From positions 21,475 to 85,474 of the forward strand of contig NZ_ACFY01000161.1 of the NCBI RefSeq assembly GCF_000174195.1: a DNA stretch of 64,000 bases, in the 5' to 3' direction. Positions within the stretch are counted from its first letter, which is position 1, and every line of letters begins with the position of its first letter. Under the pieces are notes generated by a model that worked only from the letters and a program-made list of their open reading frames with translations, made no database searches and was not told the DNA's origin. Position numbers and translations under genes: made by a program. Of this stretch, positions 17,033 through 26,765 are shown piece after piece. Source of the DNA: Roseburia inulinivorans DSM 16841. GTDB taxonomy: Bacteria > Bacillota > Clostridia > Lachnospirales > Lachnospiraceae.

Positions 17033-18965
17033 GTTCTTTCTCTCTTGCTCTTTGCCGTTCCATGTGCGGATCCGGAATTGGGATGGACTCGATCAAAGCC
17101 TTCGTATATGGGTGCTTCGGATGTCTGAAAATATCTTCCACATTTCCTACTTCCACTAATTTGCCGTCATGCATCACACCTACCCGGTCACACAAAAAAC
17201 GTACCATGGAAAGATCGTGTGCAATAAACAGAAACGAAAACCCGTGCTCCTTCTGCAAATGCCGGAACAGGTTCACGATCTGTGCCTGAATGGATACGTC
17301 TAAGGATGCGATCGGTTCATCTGCGACCAGCAGTTCCGGTTCCATCGCTACTGCGCGCGCAATTGCAACACGCTGCCTTTGTCCGCCTGAGAGCTCCGAA
17401 GGATATTTTTCCAGATAGGAATTATCCAATCCAACATACGTCAGCTGAAATGCTGCCTCCGCTGAAAGTGTCCCTCTTTTCGGTGTGATGTGCTGTATCC
17501 GGAAGGGCTCTGTCAAAATATCCTTCACTTTCATACGAGGATTCAAACTGGAAGTGGAGTCCTGAAAAATAATCTGCCGCTCACACTGAAGCATTTTTTT
17601 ATTTTTCCGGAACTCCTTACTGCAGCATGTATCAATTTCCTTATATAAAATCTCTCCGCTATCTGGTTTACATAAATTCATCACGCAATTTGCCACAGTG
17701 GATTTTCCTGAACCGGATTCACCTACCAGTCCAAAAACTTCTCCCTTATAAATCCGGAAACTCACATCATCTACAGCTTTATGCACATTTCTTTTTCCAA
17801 TGGAAAAACTTTTCGTGAGATGATTTACAGCCACTAAAGTCTCCCTGTTTTCTGCATCATTCTGACATTCTTCCACCACAGAAGTCTTTTTACGCTCCGC
17901 TGTTCCTTCACATCCTTCTCTCTGATCTCCTTCTGCCAAAAAGGAACTGCATACGGGCGAAGGCGGTTTTATTTCAGGTGCCCTCTCATCCAGCAGCCAG
18001 GTTGCCGCATGGTGTGTATCTGATATTCTAAACATTGGCGGTTCTTTTTCATAATCAATTGCAAGTGCATATTCATTTCTGCATGCAAACGCATCCCCCC
18101 TGGGAGGATCGATCAATACCGGCGGCATTCCCGGGATCGCATGCAGCATCTCTTTCCCTTTTGCATACGCCGGAAGTGCCTGCATAAGCCCCCATGTATA
18201 TGGATGCCTTGCATCATAAAAAATGTCCTCTGTCGTTCCAAGTTCCACGATTTTCCCTGCATACATGACAGCCACCCGGTCCGCAACTCTTGCGACAACG
18301 CCCAGATCATGTGTCACAAAAATAGTTGAGGTATGCATTTTCTTCTGGATATCGCGGAACAGATCCAAAATCTGTGCCTGTATCGTCACATCTAACGCTG
18401 TTGTCGGCTCATCTGCGATCAGGACAGACGGGTTTCCTGCCAGTGCGATTGCTAACACACTGCGCTGTCTCATGCCGCCCGAAAAATGATACGGGTATAA
18501 ATTCCTCCGCTCGTCTGCCTGATCGATACCGACTAATCCCATCAGCTCTATGACACGCTTTTCTAATGCATCACGCTTTATATGAGGATTGTGTATTTTA
18601 ATTGCTTCTTCTATCTGTCTGCCAATTGTCATCGTCGGATTTAATGCTGTCATCGGATCCTGAAATACCATGGAAAAAAGCGTTCCACGCAATTTCGCCA
18701 TGTCACGCTCTTTGTACCCGGTAATATCGATTCCATTTGCCAGAATTTTTCCTGATTTTATTCTGGCATTCCCCGGAAGCATTTTCATCAGACTTTTACA
18801 CAAAACGCTTTTCCCACAGCCGGACTCTCCCACAATCGCAAGAACCTCTCCCTCTTTCAGGGAGAGGCTTACATCTCTGACTGCCTGTACTTCACCGGCG
18901 TCCGTTTCAAAACTGACCGATAAATCTGAAGCTTCCAATATATATGTTCTGCTCTGTTCTTCCAT
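17025..18965 (-). CDS. Fused double ATPase of the peptide/nickel-type importer (DppD-DppF fusion)
   Basis: A 646-residue protein joining two ATPases usually encoded separately. Half 1 has Walker A GESGCGKS, signature FSGGMRQR and LIADEPTTALD. Half 2 has GESGSGKST, LSGGQRQR and LVADEPIASLD. Each half ends in an oligopeptide-type C-terminal extension (HPYTWGLMQALP and HPYTKALIESIP); in half 1 the usual Cys-rich iron-sulfur segment is reduced. The linker (about residues 335-375) is polar and poorly conserved. Fusion of D and F subunits occurs in some Gram-positive systems. Confidence 0.9.
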   Translation of the reverse strand: MEEQSRTYILEASDLSVSFETDAGEVQAVRDVSLSLKEGEVLAIVGESGCGKSVLCKSLMKMLPGNARIKSGKILANGIDITGYKERDMAKLRGTLFSMVFQDPMTALNPTMTIGRQIEEAIKIHNPHIKRDALEKRVIELMGLVGIDQADERRNLYPYHFSGGMRQRSVLAIALAGNPSVLIADEPTTALDVTIQAQILDLFRDIQKKMHTSTIFVTHDLGVVARVADRVAVMYAGKIVELGTTEDIFYDARHPYTWGLMQALPAYAKGKEMLHAIPGMPPVLIDPPRGDAFACRNEYALAIDYEKEPPMFRISDTHHAATWLLDERAPEIKPPSPVCSSFLAEGDQREGCEGTAERKKTSVVEECQNDAENRETLVAVNHLTKSFSIGKRNVHKAVDDVSFRIYKGEVFGLVGESGSGKSTVANCVMNLCKPDSGEILYKEIDTCCSKEFRKNKKMLQCERQIIFQDSTSSLNPRMKVKDILTEPFRIQHITPKRGTLSAEAAFQLTYVGLDNSYLEKYPSELSGGQRQRVAIARAVAMEPELLVADEPIASLDVSIQAQIVNLFRHLQKEHGFSFLFIAHDLSMVRFLCDRVGVMHDGKLVEVGNVEDIFRHPKHPYTKALIESIPIPDPHMERQRAREKEHE

Positions 18966-19000
18966 AGTGAATTCCTTCTGCTGCCTCCGGCAGTTATTTC

Positions 19001-20584
19001 CTAGTTCCCAATCGTCCAGTCTGCAACATTCCAGAAAATTCCGACACCGTGATGTCCCATAACAGTGTCTGCTGAGATTCCCTGAATAGAAGAATTTGCC
19101 ACATAATTTGCATCAATATAACAGATAAAGGTAAATGCCGGATCTTTTGCCAGCTCTTCCTGAAACTTGTCATATGCCTCTGCACGCACCTCAGGATCTG
19201 CGGACTCTCTCGCCTCAATCAGATACTGATCTACCAGTGCATTGGAATAAGAACTGTAGTTAGCACCCTTGTCTGTACCAAATACTTTGTAAGTATGATC
19301 ATCTGCATCAAAAGGACTTCCCCAGCCGATCAGATACGCCATCTGTCCGCCCCAGTCAACCTCTGTCGGAACTTCTACCGTACAGTCAATACCAACTTCT
19401 TTTAACTGCTGTGCTGCTGCCTGGGCGATATCGAGTCTTGCCTGGTCACCTGCTCCGACACTTATAACGAAACCGATCTTTTCGCCGTCTCTGTAGTAGA
19501 ATCCATCTTCACCCATCGTACATCCGACAGACTCCATGATTTCTTTTGATTTTTCCGGATCGTAATCATAATGTTCTACATTCTCATTGTTATAAATATT
19601 ACGCTGCAATGGTCCGTATGCAGTCATTCCCTGTCCGAGGAGAACCGCATCAATGATCGCCTGTCTGTCAATTGCATAATTGATGGCAGGGATAATGTCT
19701 TTATTGGCTGTCCAGTAATCATTATTAAAATTGTAAAGGATTCCGCGGTAATCCGATGTCTTCATATCATAGCATGTATAACCATCCTGATCTGCAAAGG
19801 TCTTCGCATCCTTCGGTGTCAGTAATGCAAGATCCAGTTCTCCGGACTGCATCTGGATCGCTTTTGCATTATCATCCGGTACGATCTTAAAAATGATCTT
19901 GTCGATATTTGGCGCACCCTTGAAATAATCCTCGTTCTTTACCAATGTGATCGCCTGTCCCGCATCCCAGCTGTCTAATTTGTATGGACCGGTACCGATC
20001 GGATGGCGGAAGAAATCCGACTCCTGCATATCTTCGCCTTCCAGTAAATGCTTTGGCAGAATTGCCATTGTCATATAGTCAAGGAACGCTACGTTCGGCG
20101 CTGAAAGTGTGAATGCGATCGTATGATCGTCGATCACGTCAATGGCTGTTACGTCTTCGTAGTTTGGTGCATTTTCGGAACCGTTATCAGGATCCATGAT
20201 TGACTCGATCGTGAATTTTACATCATCTGCTGTAAACGGTTCCCCATCATGCCACTTCACATTCTCCTCTAAATGGAATGTATAAGTTAAAGTATCTTCA
20301 TCGTAGTCCCAGCTCTTTGCAAGCCCCGGAGCAACCTGATTCTCACCATCATGTGATGTCAGTCCGCTGAAAATCAGAATATTGATCTCACCATGCTCAT
20401 CCATTGCCGGATTGATACGCGTGTAATCATTACTTCCATATACAAGTGCCGAAGCTCCGTCCGCTGCCTGTGCTTCGGTTCCAGCGGAATTTTCTGTTTT
20501 CTTTTCTTCTGCGCCGTTTCCACAGGCTGCCATGGAAAGCATCATTGCTGCTGCCATCAGCATCGCAAAAATTCTCTTTTTCAT
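19001..20584 (-). CDS. Peptide/nickel-type ABC transporter substrate-binding lipoprotein
   Basis: Start is the ATG at 20584 with GGAG 7 nt upstream. The 527-residue product has a lipoprotein signal peptide with lipobox MAAC. An SBP family 5 domain follows, with its WHDGEPFTADDVKFTIE signature, a GTGPYKLDSW segment and VKNEDYFKGAP. It opens the operon with the fused ATPase and two permeases. The ligand could be a peptide, an opine or a metal complex; no residue pattern decides it. Confidence 0.9.
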   Translation of the reverse strand: MKKRIFAMLMAAAMMLSMAACGNGAEEKKTENSAGTEAQAADGASALVYGSNDYTRINPAMDEHGEINILIFSGLTSHDGENQVAPGLAKSWDYDEDTLTYTFHLEENVKWHDGEPFTADDVKFTIESIMDPDNGSENAPNYEDVTAIDVIDDHTIAFTLSAPNVAFLDYMTMAILPKHLLEGEDMQESDFFRHPIGTGPYKLDSWDAGQAITLVKNEDYFKGAPNIDKIIFKIVPDDNAKAIQMQSGELDLALLTPKDAKTFADQDGYTCYDMKTSDYRGILYNFNNDYWTANKDIIPAINYAIDRQAIIDAVLLGQGMTAYGPLQRNIYNNENVEHYDYDPEKSKEIMESVGCTMGEDGFYYRDGEKIGFVISVGAGDQARLDIAQAAAQQLKEVGIDCTVEVPTEVDWGGQMAYLIGWGSPFDADDHTYKVFGTDKGANYSSYSNALVDQYLIEARESADPEVRAEAYDKFQEELAKDPAFTFICYIDANYVANSSIQGISADTVMGHHGVGIFWNVADWTIGN

Positions 20585-20756
20585 TCCTAATCTCCATTTT
20601 CTTTTTGTAAGATCTGCCACCTGTCAGGGTGCTATCATCTCCATGCCGACTATTTTACTTTAGGAATGTCCGGTCCTGCAAGCTCCCCGGGGGGATATAT
20701 CTTGCAATTGCCGGGTGATTTTTACTCTAACGTTTGCGTACAGAATTGCCCTGATG

Positions 20757-21413
20757 CTATTTCATCTCTTTTATATATCTTAGTACATCCTCTGCCGTCT
20801 CAGCGTAGTATTCTGCTCCGTGCTCTGCTAAAAACTCTTTGTCACGAAATCCCCAGAGAACCGAGACACAAGGCATACCGGCATTTTTCGCCGTCTCAAT
20901 ATCAACGTCAGAATCACCAACGTAAACCGCTTCTTCTTTCGTTTTTCCTAATTCTTTCAATGCCTCAAAAACCGTATCCGGAGCCGGTTTTCTGCGGATG
21001 CCCTCTTTTTCACCGATTGCTACAGGAACGATTCCTTTAAAATAAAGGTCGTTTAATTCTTTGACCGCAAAATCAATCTTATTCGATACGATTGCTACCG
21101 CATAACCTTTCTTCTTCAAAGTCTCGATCAGCTCTACAACGCCTGCATACGGCTTTGTGTTATCATTGCAATGTTCGCCGTAATATTCTTTAAAAAGCGC
21201 AAAGGTTTCCTCAAATAATGGATTGCTCTCCCCATCCGGCACCGCCCGGATCATTAGCAGGCGCACGCCATTTCCTACAAATTGACGCACTTCCTCTAAT
21301 GTACGCTTTGGCATTCCCTGCTGTTCCAGTGCATAATTGACTGCATTTGCAAGATCTTGTAAAGTATCTAATAATGTTCCGTCTAAATCAAAAACTACAG
21401 TTGTCTTTTTCAT
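20757..21413 (-). CDS. HAD-family phosphatase, phosphoglycolate-phosphatase type (copy 1)
   Basis: A 218-residue HAD hydrolase with the nucleophile motif VFDLDGTLLDT, a cap domain, VSNK (motif II), KPAPDT (motif III Lys) and VGDSDVDIETAKNAG (motif IV). Gph/PgmB-type enzymes dephosphorylate small phospho-metabolites. It is about 94% identical to the 26766-27419 product 6 kb away in the same orientation, a recent duplication flanking an accessory island. The 170-nt gap downstream holds no clear terminator. Confidence 0.9.
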   Translation of the reverse strand: MKKTTVVFDLDGTLLDTLQDLANAVNYALEQQGMPKRTLEEVRQFVGNGVRLLMIRAVPDGESNPLFEETFALFKEYYGEHCNDNTKPYAGVVELIETLKKKGYAVAIVSNKIDFAVKELNDLYFKGIVPVAIGEKEGIRRKPAPDTVFEALKELGKTKEEAVYVGDSDVDIETAKNAGMPCVSVLWGFRDKEFLAEHGAEYYAETAEDVLRYIKEMK

Positions 21414-21424
21414 TACCTGTCCTC

Positions 21425-21931
21425 CTATCCTAATGTCTTATAATTCCACTCATAACCTACAGGTACTTTCTTGCGAATCATTAAAAGTTCAATTTGCCTT
21501 GACTCATCAGTAAACTTATCCAGATAAACGCTTTCCACACTTTCATCTAGGCGATTAGAAAAGTAGAAACAACTTTTACTCCTCATTATATTATGAAAAT
21601 TAACAAGGAAGGCTTTTTGAAGTCTTTTTATTACTGGACTAGGAGTCAAAAAGACAACGGCTTCTAATTTAGGCGAAAACTTAGTAATATATTTTTCCAC
21701 TATTGCAGTTCCTAACGAATGTGAAATAATATAAACTTTTCCACTAATTTCTCCCACCACTTCATTGAGATGTTCCATATAGTCATTTATTTTCACTTTT
21801 GGATTTGGATTACTAAAATTGACCACTATAACACTATATCCTCGTTTTACAAAGAACGGCTTAAAATTATCCTCCCAGCACCATGGGCCATGATAAGCGC
21901 CATGAACTAACACTATTGTTCCTTTACTCAA
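21425..21931 (-). CDS. Alpha/beta hydrolase, apparently C-terminally truncated
   Basis: About 168 residues. The start IVLVHGAYHGPWCWE (oxyanion HG) and the nucleophile elbow SHSLGTA are typical of small alpha/beta hydrolases of about 230 residues. The frame stops after residue ~168, before the strands carrying the catalytic Asp and His, so the enzyme is probably inactive. I placed the start at a TTG (21929-21931), which gives the normal MSKGTIVLVHG N-terminus; a GTG three codons earlier is possible. An IS element lies 21 nt upstream. The gene is 12 nt from gph copy 1. It looks like a remnant. Confidence 0.6.
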   Translation of the reverse strand: MSKGTIVLVHGAYHGPWCWEDNFKPFFVKRGYSVIVVNFSNPNPKVKINDYMEHLNEVVGEISGKVYIISHSLGTAIVEKYITKFSPKLEAVVFLTPSPVIKRLQKAFLVNFHNIMRSKSCFYFSNRLDESVESVYLDKFTDESRQIELLMIRKKVPVGYEWNYKTLG

Positions 21932-21952
21932 ACTTCGCACATAAATTTTAGC

Positions 21953-23341
21953 TATGCACCTTGAAAACTCAATACCTGGCAGTTATTCAGTTGTCAATGT
22001 CCAGACTTTATGAGGCTTGTAGTTGTGTTTTCAACATGACCGGAAGTGTATTCATAAATGCATCTGCCAATTCAGCGATTTTTTCATCTGAAAGTTCAGT
22101 GTTATCTGAAAGCATTGTTCTGAACATTTGAAGCAGCATTTGAAAAGCCTGTATTCATGTGATATCCGACATTTCGTCCGAAAAGTATAGAAAAAGCTCG
22201 CCCAGAGACCGGTTATCCTTGGATTCCCTGCTTTCTAGTGAAAGTATCATATATCGTGTAAAAACAACTGCAGTATGTGCGGTCATTGCATCATAGGAAA
22301 GAGAGTTGCGGACATAAACTACTTTGGCAGGAATGATTTCACCATCCTTTACAACATCAATCATAACAGAGAGCAGATATCTTGATCTTCCGCGTCTCTT
22401 TTTGTTCTTGTTGTAGATAGAAGTTAGAGGCATATCTTCGCCATTGTAGCGAAAGAACATCTTTGGTGTTTTCTTGACCATGCCGATTACATCGTAACCC
22501 ATACTTTTTACTGCGTGAAGAGTCCTTGGTGATGAAAACCAGCTGTCAAAAAGAACATATTTCGCCGGAATTGCAGCTTTCTTGGCTGCATCCAAAAGCG
22601 TAAGCATGGCTTGTGTTCCTTTTTCCAAGGAAAGCTTCCGGCGTTTGTAACCAACAGTTCTTTTATCCACTTCTGTTGCTTCATTGATGCGGTTTTTCCT
22701 GTTTTCTGTGGAAAGAAGAATGCTGTTGACCGGCAGGAAAGAGCTTCCATCTGACCAGCCTAAGGTAAGCATTCGAAATCCAAAGAGGTATTTATGCTTC
22801 GCATGGTCATAGACTTTGGCAAGAAGCTCAGCCTTCTTTGAACGATTACGTTCAAACATGGAATCATCAATGATAAAAACATTTGCACGTTCTTCAGAAT
22901 CTAACGGAAATATGGCATCCCTGATGATTCTGGCTGAAAGTATTGTTGTGAAACGGATCCAGTTGATCTGAATCATTTTCATAAAACGATATACCGTATC
23001 CTTTGCAAAATCAGGCGTGTTTCGTCCTGTGATCAGGTTCATGTACATGCTTCTGTTAGAAAAAATCAGCAGAAACAGATACTGGAAAATTTCCATTACT
23101 GGAACGCCCTTCTTTTTGTAGGCATTGGACGCTTTCAAAGCTGAAGAAACATGAAATCTCGTAAAAAATCTTTTGATAGATTTTGAAATCTGCTTATCAT
23201 TTTGAGTTGCTTGTGTTATACTTTTATTCATAGCATGAGCCTCCGGAAGTATGATTGTTTTTTGGACAACTCAATTATACCAAAACCAGCTTGTTTCATG
23301 CTATTTTTATGCCAGTTATTATTAAATTTTCAAGGTGCATA
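21953..23341 (-). mobile_element. IS4-like insertion sequence, 1389 bp
   Basis: The ends are perfect 15-bp inverted repeats TATGCACCTTGAAAA (21953-21967 and the complement at 23327-23341), and partial similarity continues inward. The element contains one transposase gene. The flanking trinucleotide AGC is present on both sides; no longer target duplication is visible. The flanks also carry the inverted 12-mer GTGCGAAGTTTG, and the right flank starts with a small palindrome GCACTTATTCAAGTGC. Confidence 0.85.
22008..23231 (-). pseudogene. IS4-family transposase with an in-frame TGA near the C-terminus
   Basis: The frame encodes a DDE transposase with FIIDDSMFERNRSKK (first Asp region), VLFDSWFSSP (second Asp) and a C-terminal region ending LESRESKDNRSLGELF. 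A TGA at 22155-22157 stops it after 358 residues. The same frame then continues for 48 codons to a TAA at 22008 with sensible transposase-like sequence (QMLLQMFRTMLSDN). A single Trp-to-stop or similar change therefore truncates an original ~407-residue protein. The catalytic residues precede the stop, so residual activity cannot be excluded. Confidence 0.8.
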
Positions 23342-23413
23342 AGCACTTATTCAAGTGCGAAGTTTGATAAATTATGAATATTTCATTCTATATAATTATA
23401 CGTTTCCATACAG

Positions 23414-24379
23414 TTATATTTCCTCATGTGCGGTGTCTTTCAACGCCTCGCGGATTGCCATTGTCGTAAGCTTTGTTCCGTAAAAATCTTTTTTCGAGCA
23501 TCCGGCTCTCCCGCCTCCGGCACAGGCACACGCACATGCGCAGGCACAGCCACCACTACCTCTGCCGCCTGTGTAATGGCTGCTCGTTCTGATATCAGTA
23601 AACGCATTGCCAAATCCGCTCTCCGCTCTGTAAGAATCCACCGGTTTGCCTTTTTTGTACGCCCGGATGATAAGTAAAAGCAAAATGCCCGGCACTACAA
23701 GAAGCATAACCGCCATTACAATTTTTGTACCTGTTCCAACCGGATGCGAAATCTTCTTGTCGTCTTCCGTCTGAAATACATCTGCATCATATTCTATTTT
23801 TACAGTGTATTTCTCCCCCTCCGCCAAAGACGTGCGAAACTGATAGTAACCATCCTGTTCACAATATCCATTTAAAACATATTTTATATTGTCAGATTTC
23901 CAATAGATATTCAGTTCATCTACAACAATCTCATCAAACCAGCCCGGCGTAAATCGATACACTCTCATGCCATCTATAGTCTGGTATAGATGATGCTGGT
24001 GGATTCCAAATGAAAATTCTACCGTCTCACCCTCGTAATATTTCCGGTCAAAATCAATCCTTACATAGGAACCGCCATTTTTGTAATACCGAATATTTTC
24101 AATATTACTGCTGTAACCCTCAATCTCCTCTACATTCGAATTTGGGATACCGATTTTAACCCATTCCAGAGGACCGTCTGTGTCGCTATCCAACACTTTC
24201 CACGTAATATCATATTTCAGATAAACAGAGCCGTCTTCCCAGTCTGGTTCTGCGTAAATCGTGTAATTTTCAATCTCATCCAAATTGTCCGCCAAAACGG
24301 TTGTCGATGTCTCTTTTCCGAATATGGTCAAACACATGATACCAAGCATAAACAATAATTTTTTCACCGTCTGTTTCAT
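23414..24379 (-). CDS. Membrane-anchored protein with Cys-Ala repeat tail (candidate radical SAM substrate)
   Basis: Start is the ATG at 24379, overlapping the radical SAM stop as ATGA. The 321-residue product has a signal peptide ending near residue 30 and a beta-rich extracellular domain of about 190 residues resembling DUF2207-type domains. One membrane helix follows at about residues 224-246. The cytoplasmic tail has a Gly-rich stretch leading to CACACACACAGGGRAGC and then SKKDFYG. Six cysteines within 17 residues, alternating with Ala, are very unusual. The tight coupling to a SPASM radical SAM enzyme suggests that the tail is post-translationally modified. Function is unknown. Confidence 0.75.
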   Translation of the reverse strand: MKQTVKKLLFMLGIMCLTIFGKETSTTVLADNLDEIENYTIYAEPDWEDGSVYLKYDITWKVLDSDTDGPLEWVKIGIPNSNVEEIEGYSSNIENIRYYKNGGSYVRIDFDRKYYEGETVEFSFGIHQHHLYQTIDGMRVYRFTPGWFDEIVVDELNIYWKSDNIKYVLNGYCEQDGYYQFRTSLAEGEKYTVKIEYDADVFQTEDDKKISHPVGTGTKIVMAVMLLVVPGILLLLIIRAYKKGKPVDSYRAESGFGNAFTDIRTSSHYTGGRGSGGCACACACACAGGGRAGCSKKDFYGTKLTTMAIREALKDTAHEEI

Positions 24380-25746
24380 CTTGTCATCTCCGCCTTTCCC
24401 CTTAATGGGCACTCCTGTTTCATCTGTGCGGTTTCCATGCGGCGCGCTTTACAGTCTGGATGATTCCAGATCTTTTCCCAGCGTGTCACTCCCATTTTTC
24501 CAAAGTTTTCTCCCGATAACCAGCTCTGGCACGGAACTACTTTTCCGTCTGGTGTGACTGCCATGTTACTTAAACATGCACCACAGGACGGTACATCCAG
24601 TCCAAGCTCCTGCAGCTTTTCCTGCGCGATCCAGCCCGGCGATGTAAAGTTGATTTCCATATTGTTTGCATAACAATATCCGGCTGCTTCTTTTAACACC
24701 TGATAAAGCTGTTCCCCTGAAAGCTGTGTCCGTACCGATTCATCCGTTCTTGCATTTCCCGTGATGATCAGTCCCGAACAGGTCACATATCGCACACCCA
24801 GATTATGTAAAAATTTCAGTGTTTCCAGATAATCTTTGTTCAAACTGCAAAGCGGTGTGTTAATACTCAGATTGATTCCTGCTGTCACCGCATTTCTAAT
24901 TCCAGCAACAGTTTCCTCATAATGTGCACCGCCAACAAGTTCATTATGAATATCCGGATCTGCCGAATAAAATGTCACCTGCACACTGTCAAGTTCCGCC
25001 TGTACAAGTTCTGCGCAAAGCTCCTTTGTCAGCCGTATCCCATTTGTGTTTAACCTTGTTACAAACCATCTTGCCTCTGAAATTAATTTACATAAATCAT
25101 CTCTAAGTGTAGGTTCTCCACCCGTAAAGGTCAATTGGGTAATTCCTGCTTTCCTGCATGCACGGATGATCTTTTTCCAGCTTTCAGTGTCAAGCTCCTG
25201 TTCTTCTGACAGCGGTTGTCCTGCCGCATAGCAGTGTATGCATTTTTGATTGCAATGCCATTTTCCTTCGCGTGTCATGGCAGAAACCATAAGATCCATC
25301 CGGTGTGGTGCCCGCATATACGGTGCATATTCCCCAAGACTTATTCCTGCGATCTCCATCTGTGGAATTTTTCCAGCGATCACATCCTCAAATGTATCCA
25401 GCATGACCGACAAGTCTCTGTGAAAAACTTCTGGGTCTGTTTTCGGATATATCTTTCTGACCGCTCCAAAGGTTTCCTTAAGAACCTGCTGCACCTCCTT
25501 CTCCTCTATCGCATGATTTTCATATTCATTGATCCGCCGGATAAACTCTGTGAGAAGAATCGCCCATGCCTCACTGACCGGTACGATTTCCTGCCCATTC
25601 AATATCACAACAGAAGGCACTATTTTTCCCGACAGAAAGCGTGGTGGAACAAGGTGAATCCGCATCACATTTTCCGCGCCCGGATTCCACGTTGTGTGAA
25701 CCGCCAATTTCCAATTTTTCAATTCATATATTTTTTCCCGCAGCAT
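24376..25746 (-). CDS. Radical SAM/SPASM enzyme (peptide-maturase-like)
   Basis: The ATG at 25746 is preferred (GGGGA site 9 nt upstream); a GTG two codons earlier is possible. About 456 residues. The N-terminal ~140 residues (containing VVILNGQEIVPVSEAW) could be a recognition domain. A radical SAM core follows with CNQKCIHC binding the iron-sulfur cluster and TFTGGEPTLR for SAM. A C-terminal SPASM/twitch-like region has CGACLSNMAVTPDGKVVPCQ and later Cys. Enzymes of this type make thioether or carbon-carbon crosslinks in peptides. It is coupled to the Cys-Ala-tail gene downstream, the likely substrate. Confidence 0.85.
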   Translation of the reverse strand: MLREKIYELKNWKLAVHTTWNPGAENVMRIHLVPPRFLSGKIVPSVVILNGQEIVPVSEAWAILLTEFIRRINEYENHAIEEKEVQQVLKETFGAVRKIYPKTDPEVFHRDLSVMLDTFEDVIAGKIPQMEIAGISLGEYAPYMRAPHRMDLMVSAMTREGKWHCNQKCIHCYAAGQPLSEEQELDTESWKKIIRACRKAGITQLTFTGGEPTLRDDLCKLISEARWFVTRLNTNGIRLTKELCAELVQAELDSVQVTFYSADPDIHNELVGGAHYEETVAGIRNAVTAGINLSINTPLCSLNKDYLETLKFLHNLGVRYVTCSGLIITGNARTDESVRTQLSGEQLYQVLKEAAGYCYANNMEINFTSPGWIAQEKLQELGLDVPSCGACLSNMAVTPDGKVVPCQSWLSGENFGKMGVTRWEKIWNHPDCKARRMETAQMKQECPLRGKAEMTR

Positions 25747-25819
25747 ATTCACTCATCCCCGCAGCCTGTCAGATATTTTTTCTTCCAGACCTTTACACAT
25801 TATTTTCTATGTACTGTTT

Positions 25820-26662
25820 TTATGAAAAGAAAATAACCCATGCATTAAACAAAAGCAGACAGACGACCACAACGGCTGTGTATACTTTGCCAAAACGCGC
25901 ATCTTTCGCCCTGATATAATCTGTCTCTTTGAATTCTCTTGTAATTTTTTTCTCATTTTCTGCTTCCAGAAGAATTGTTCCATATAGACTGAGCAGTGTC
26001 AGCGTTTCACAAAATCCCACGACAACCGCTGCGATCAGCATCACCGTTGCATCCGGATCAGAACTGTTATGGCAGAATACGCCTGCAAAAAAGCTGCCGA
26101 TCAACAGCAATATCGTCTGACGTTTCCTGCATCTCCGATAAAAAGCTCTGCGGTCTAACAAATCCTGTCCTGTCTGCCTGAAACACGGCAATGCTGGCTC
26201 AATGTGTTTCTGAAGCATGTCGTAACACTGTCTTACCCGCTTTGCTGCTTCCAGACTTCCCGGCTCGTATAAAAAACAGATTTTATTTCTTCCTTTTCCG
26301 ATTACAAGACCGTTGTTTTTACAACGGACCTGCCGTTTTTGAACCGCTTTTTCCATCGTCTGATATGCGATCATTCTGGTTTGTTTTCCCAGAATATTAA
26401 AAACATAAATCCTGTCTTCCTCAAACTTATAGCCTTTTTTCTTTTTTGCATCCATCCAGACCGGATGAATAAAAATGTAAAACAGCAGTAAAGCAATCCC
26501 AAAGTAAAACACGTTTAATTCCCACTGTTTTTCAAATTTATCAATACATGCTAATATTCCAAAAATGATGCTGATTCCAATGGAGATCATTTTCCAGAAG
26601 CTTCTTAACCCTTTTTGATTTTTGAAATAATTTTTTGGATATTTTGGAAGAAAATTTCCCAT
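25820..26662 (-). CDS. Four-helix membrane protein with PH-like domain, unknown function
   Basis: 280 residues. Two helices lie near residues 25-70. A soluble region of about 110 residues starts with a stretch like bacterial PH domains (YKFEEDRIYVFNILGKQTRMI). Two further helices lie near residues 185-230 and one at the extreme C-terminus. A GGAG site precedes the ATG. It is the first gene of a three-gene unit with the radical SAM enzyme (73-nt gap) and the Cys-Ala-tail protein, so a role in the same system is likely. I do not recognise the family. Confidence 0.6.
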   Translation of the reverse strand: MGNFLPKYPKNYFKNQKGLRSFWKMISIGISIIFGILACIDKFEKQWELNVFYFGIALLLFYIFIHPVWMDAKKKKGYKFEEDRIYVFNILGKQTRMIAYQTMEKAVQKRQVRCKNNGLVIGKGRNKICFLYEPGSLEAAKRVRQCYDMLQKHIEPALPCFRQTGQDLLDRRAFYRRCRKRQTILLLIGSFFAGVFCHNSSDPDATVMLIAAVVVGFCETLTLLSLYGTILLEAENEKKITREFKETDYIRAKDARFGKVYTAVVVVCLLLFNAWVIFFS

Positions 26663-26765
26663 TCTGCTTTACTCCCCATTATGATGCGCAAACTTTCCTC
26701 GCAAATATGCAGTTTGCCGAATCGATGCACACTTCTACCGAGTCACTGCACAATCTGCCAAACCT

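Noticed and set aside
20585..20756. Small gene or structured RNA between gph copy 1 and the SBP gene
   Set aside because: A few short GC-rich pairings (CCCCGGGG) exist, but there is no ORF with a ribosome binding site and no clear terminator or promoter pair.
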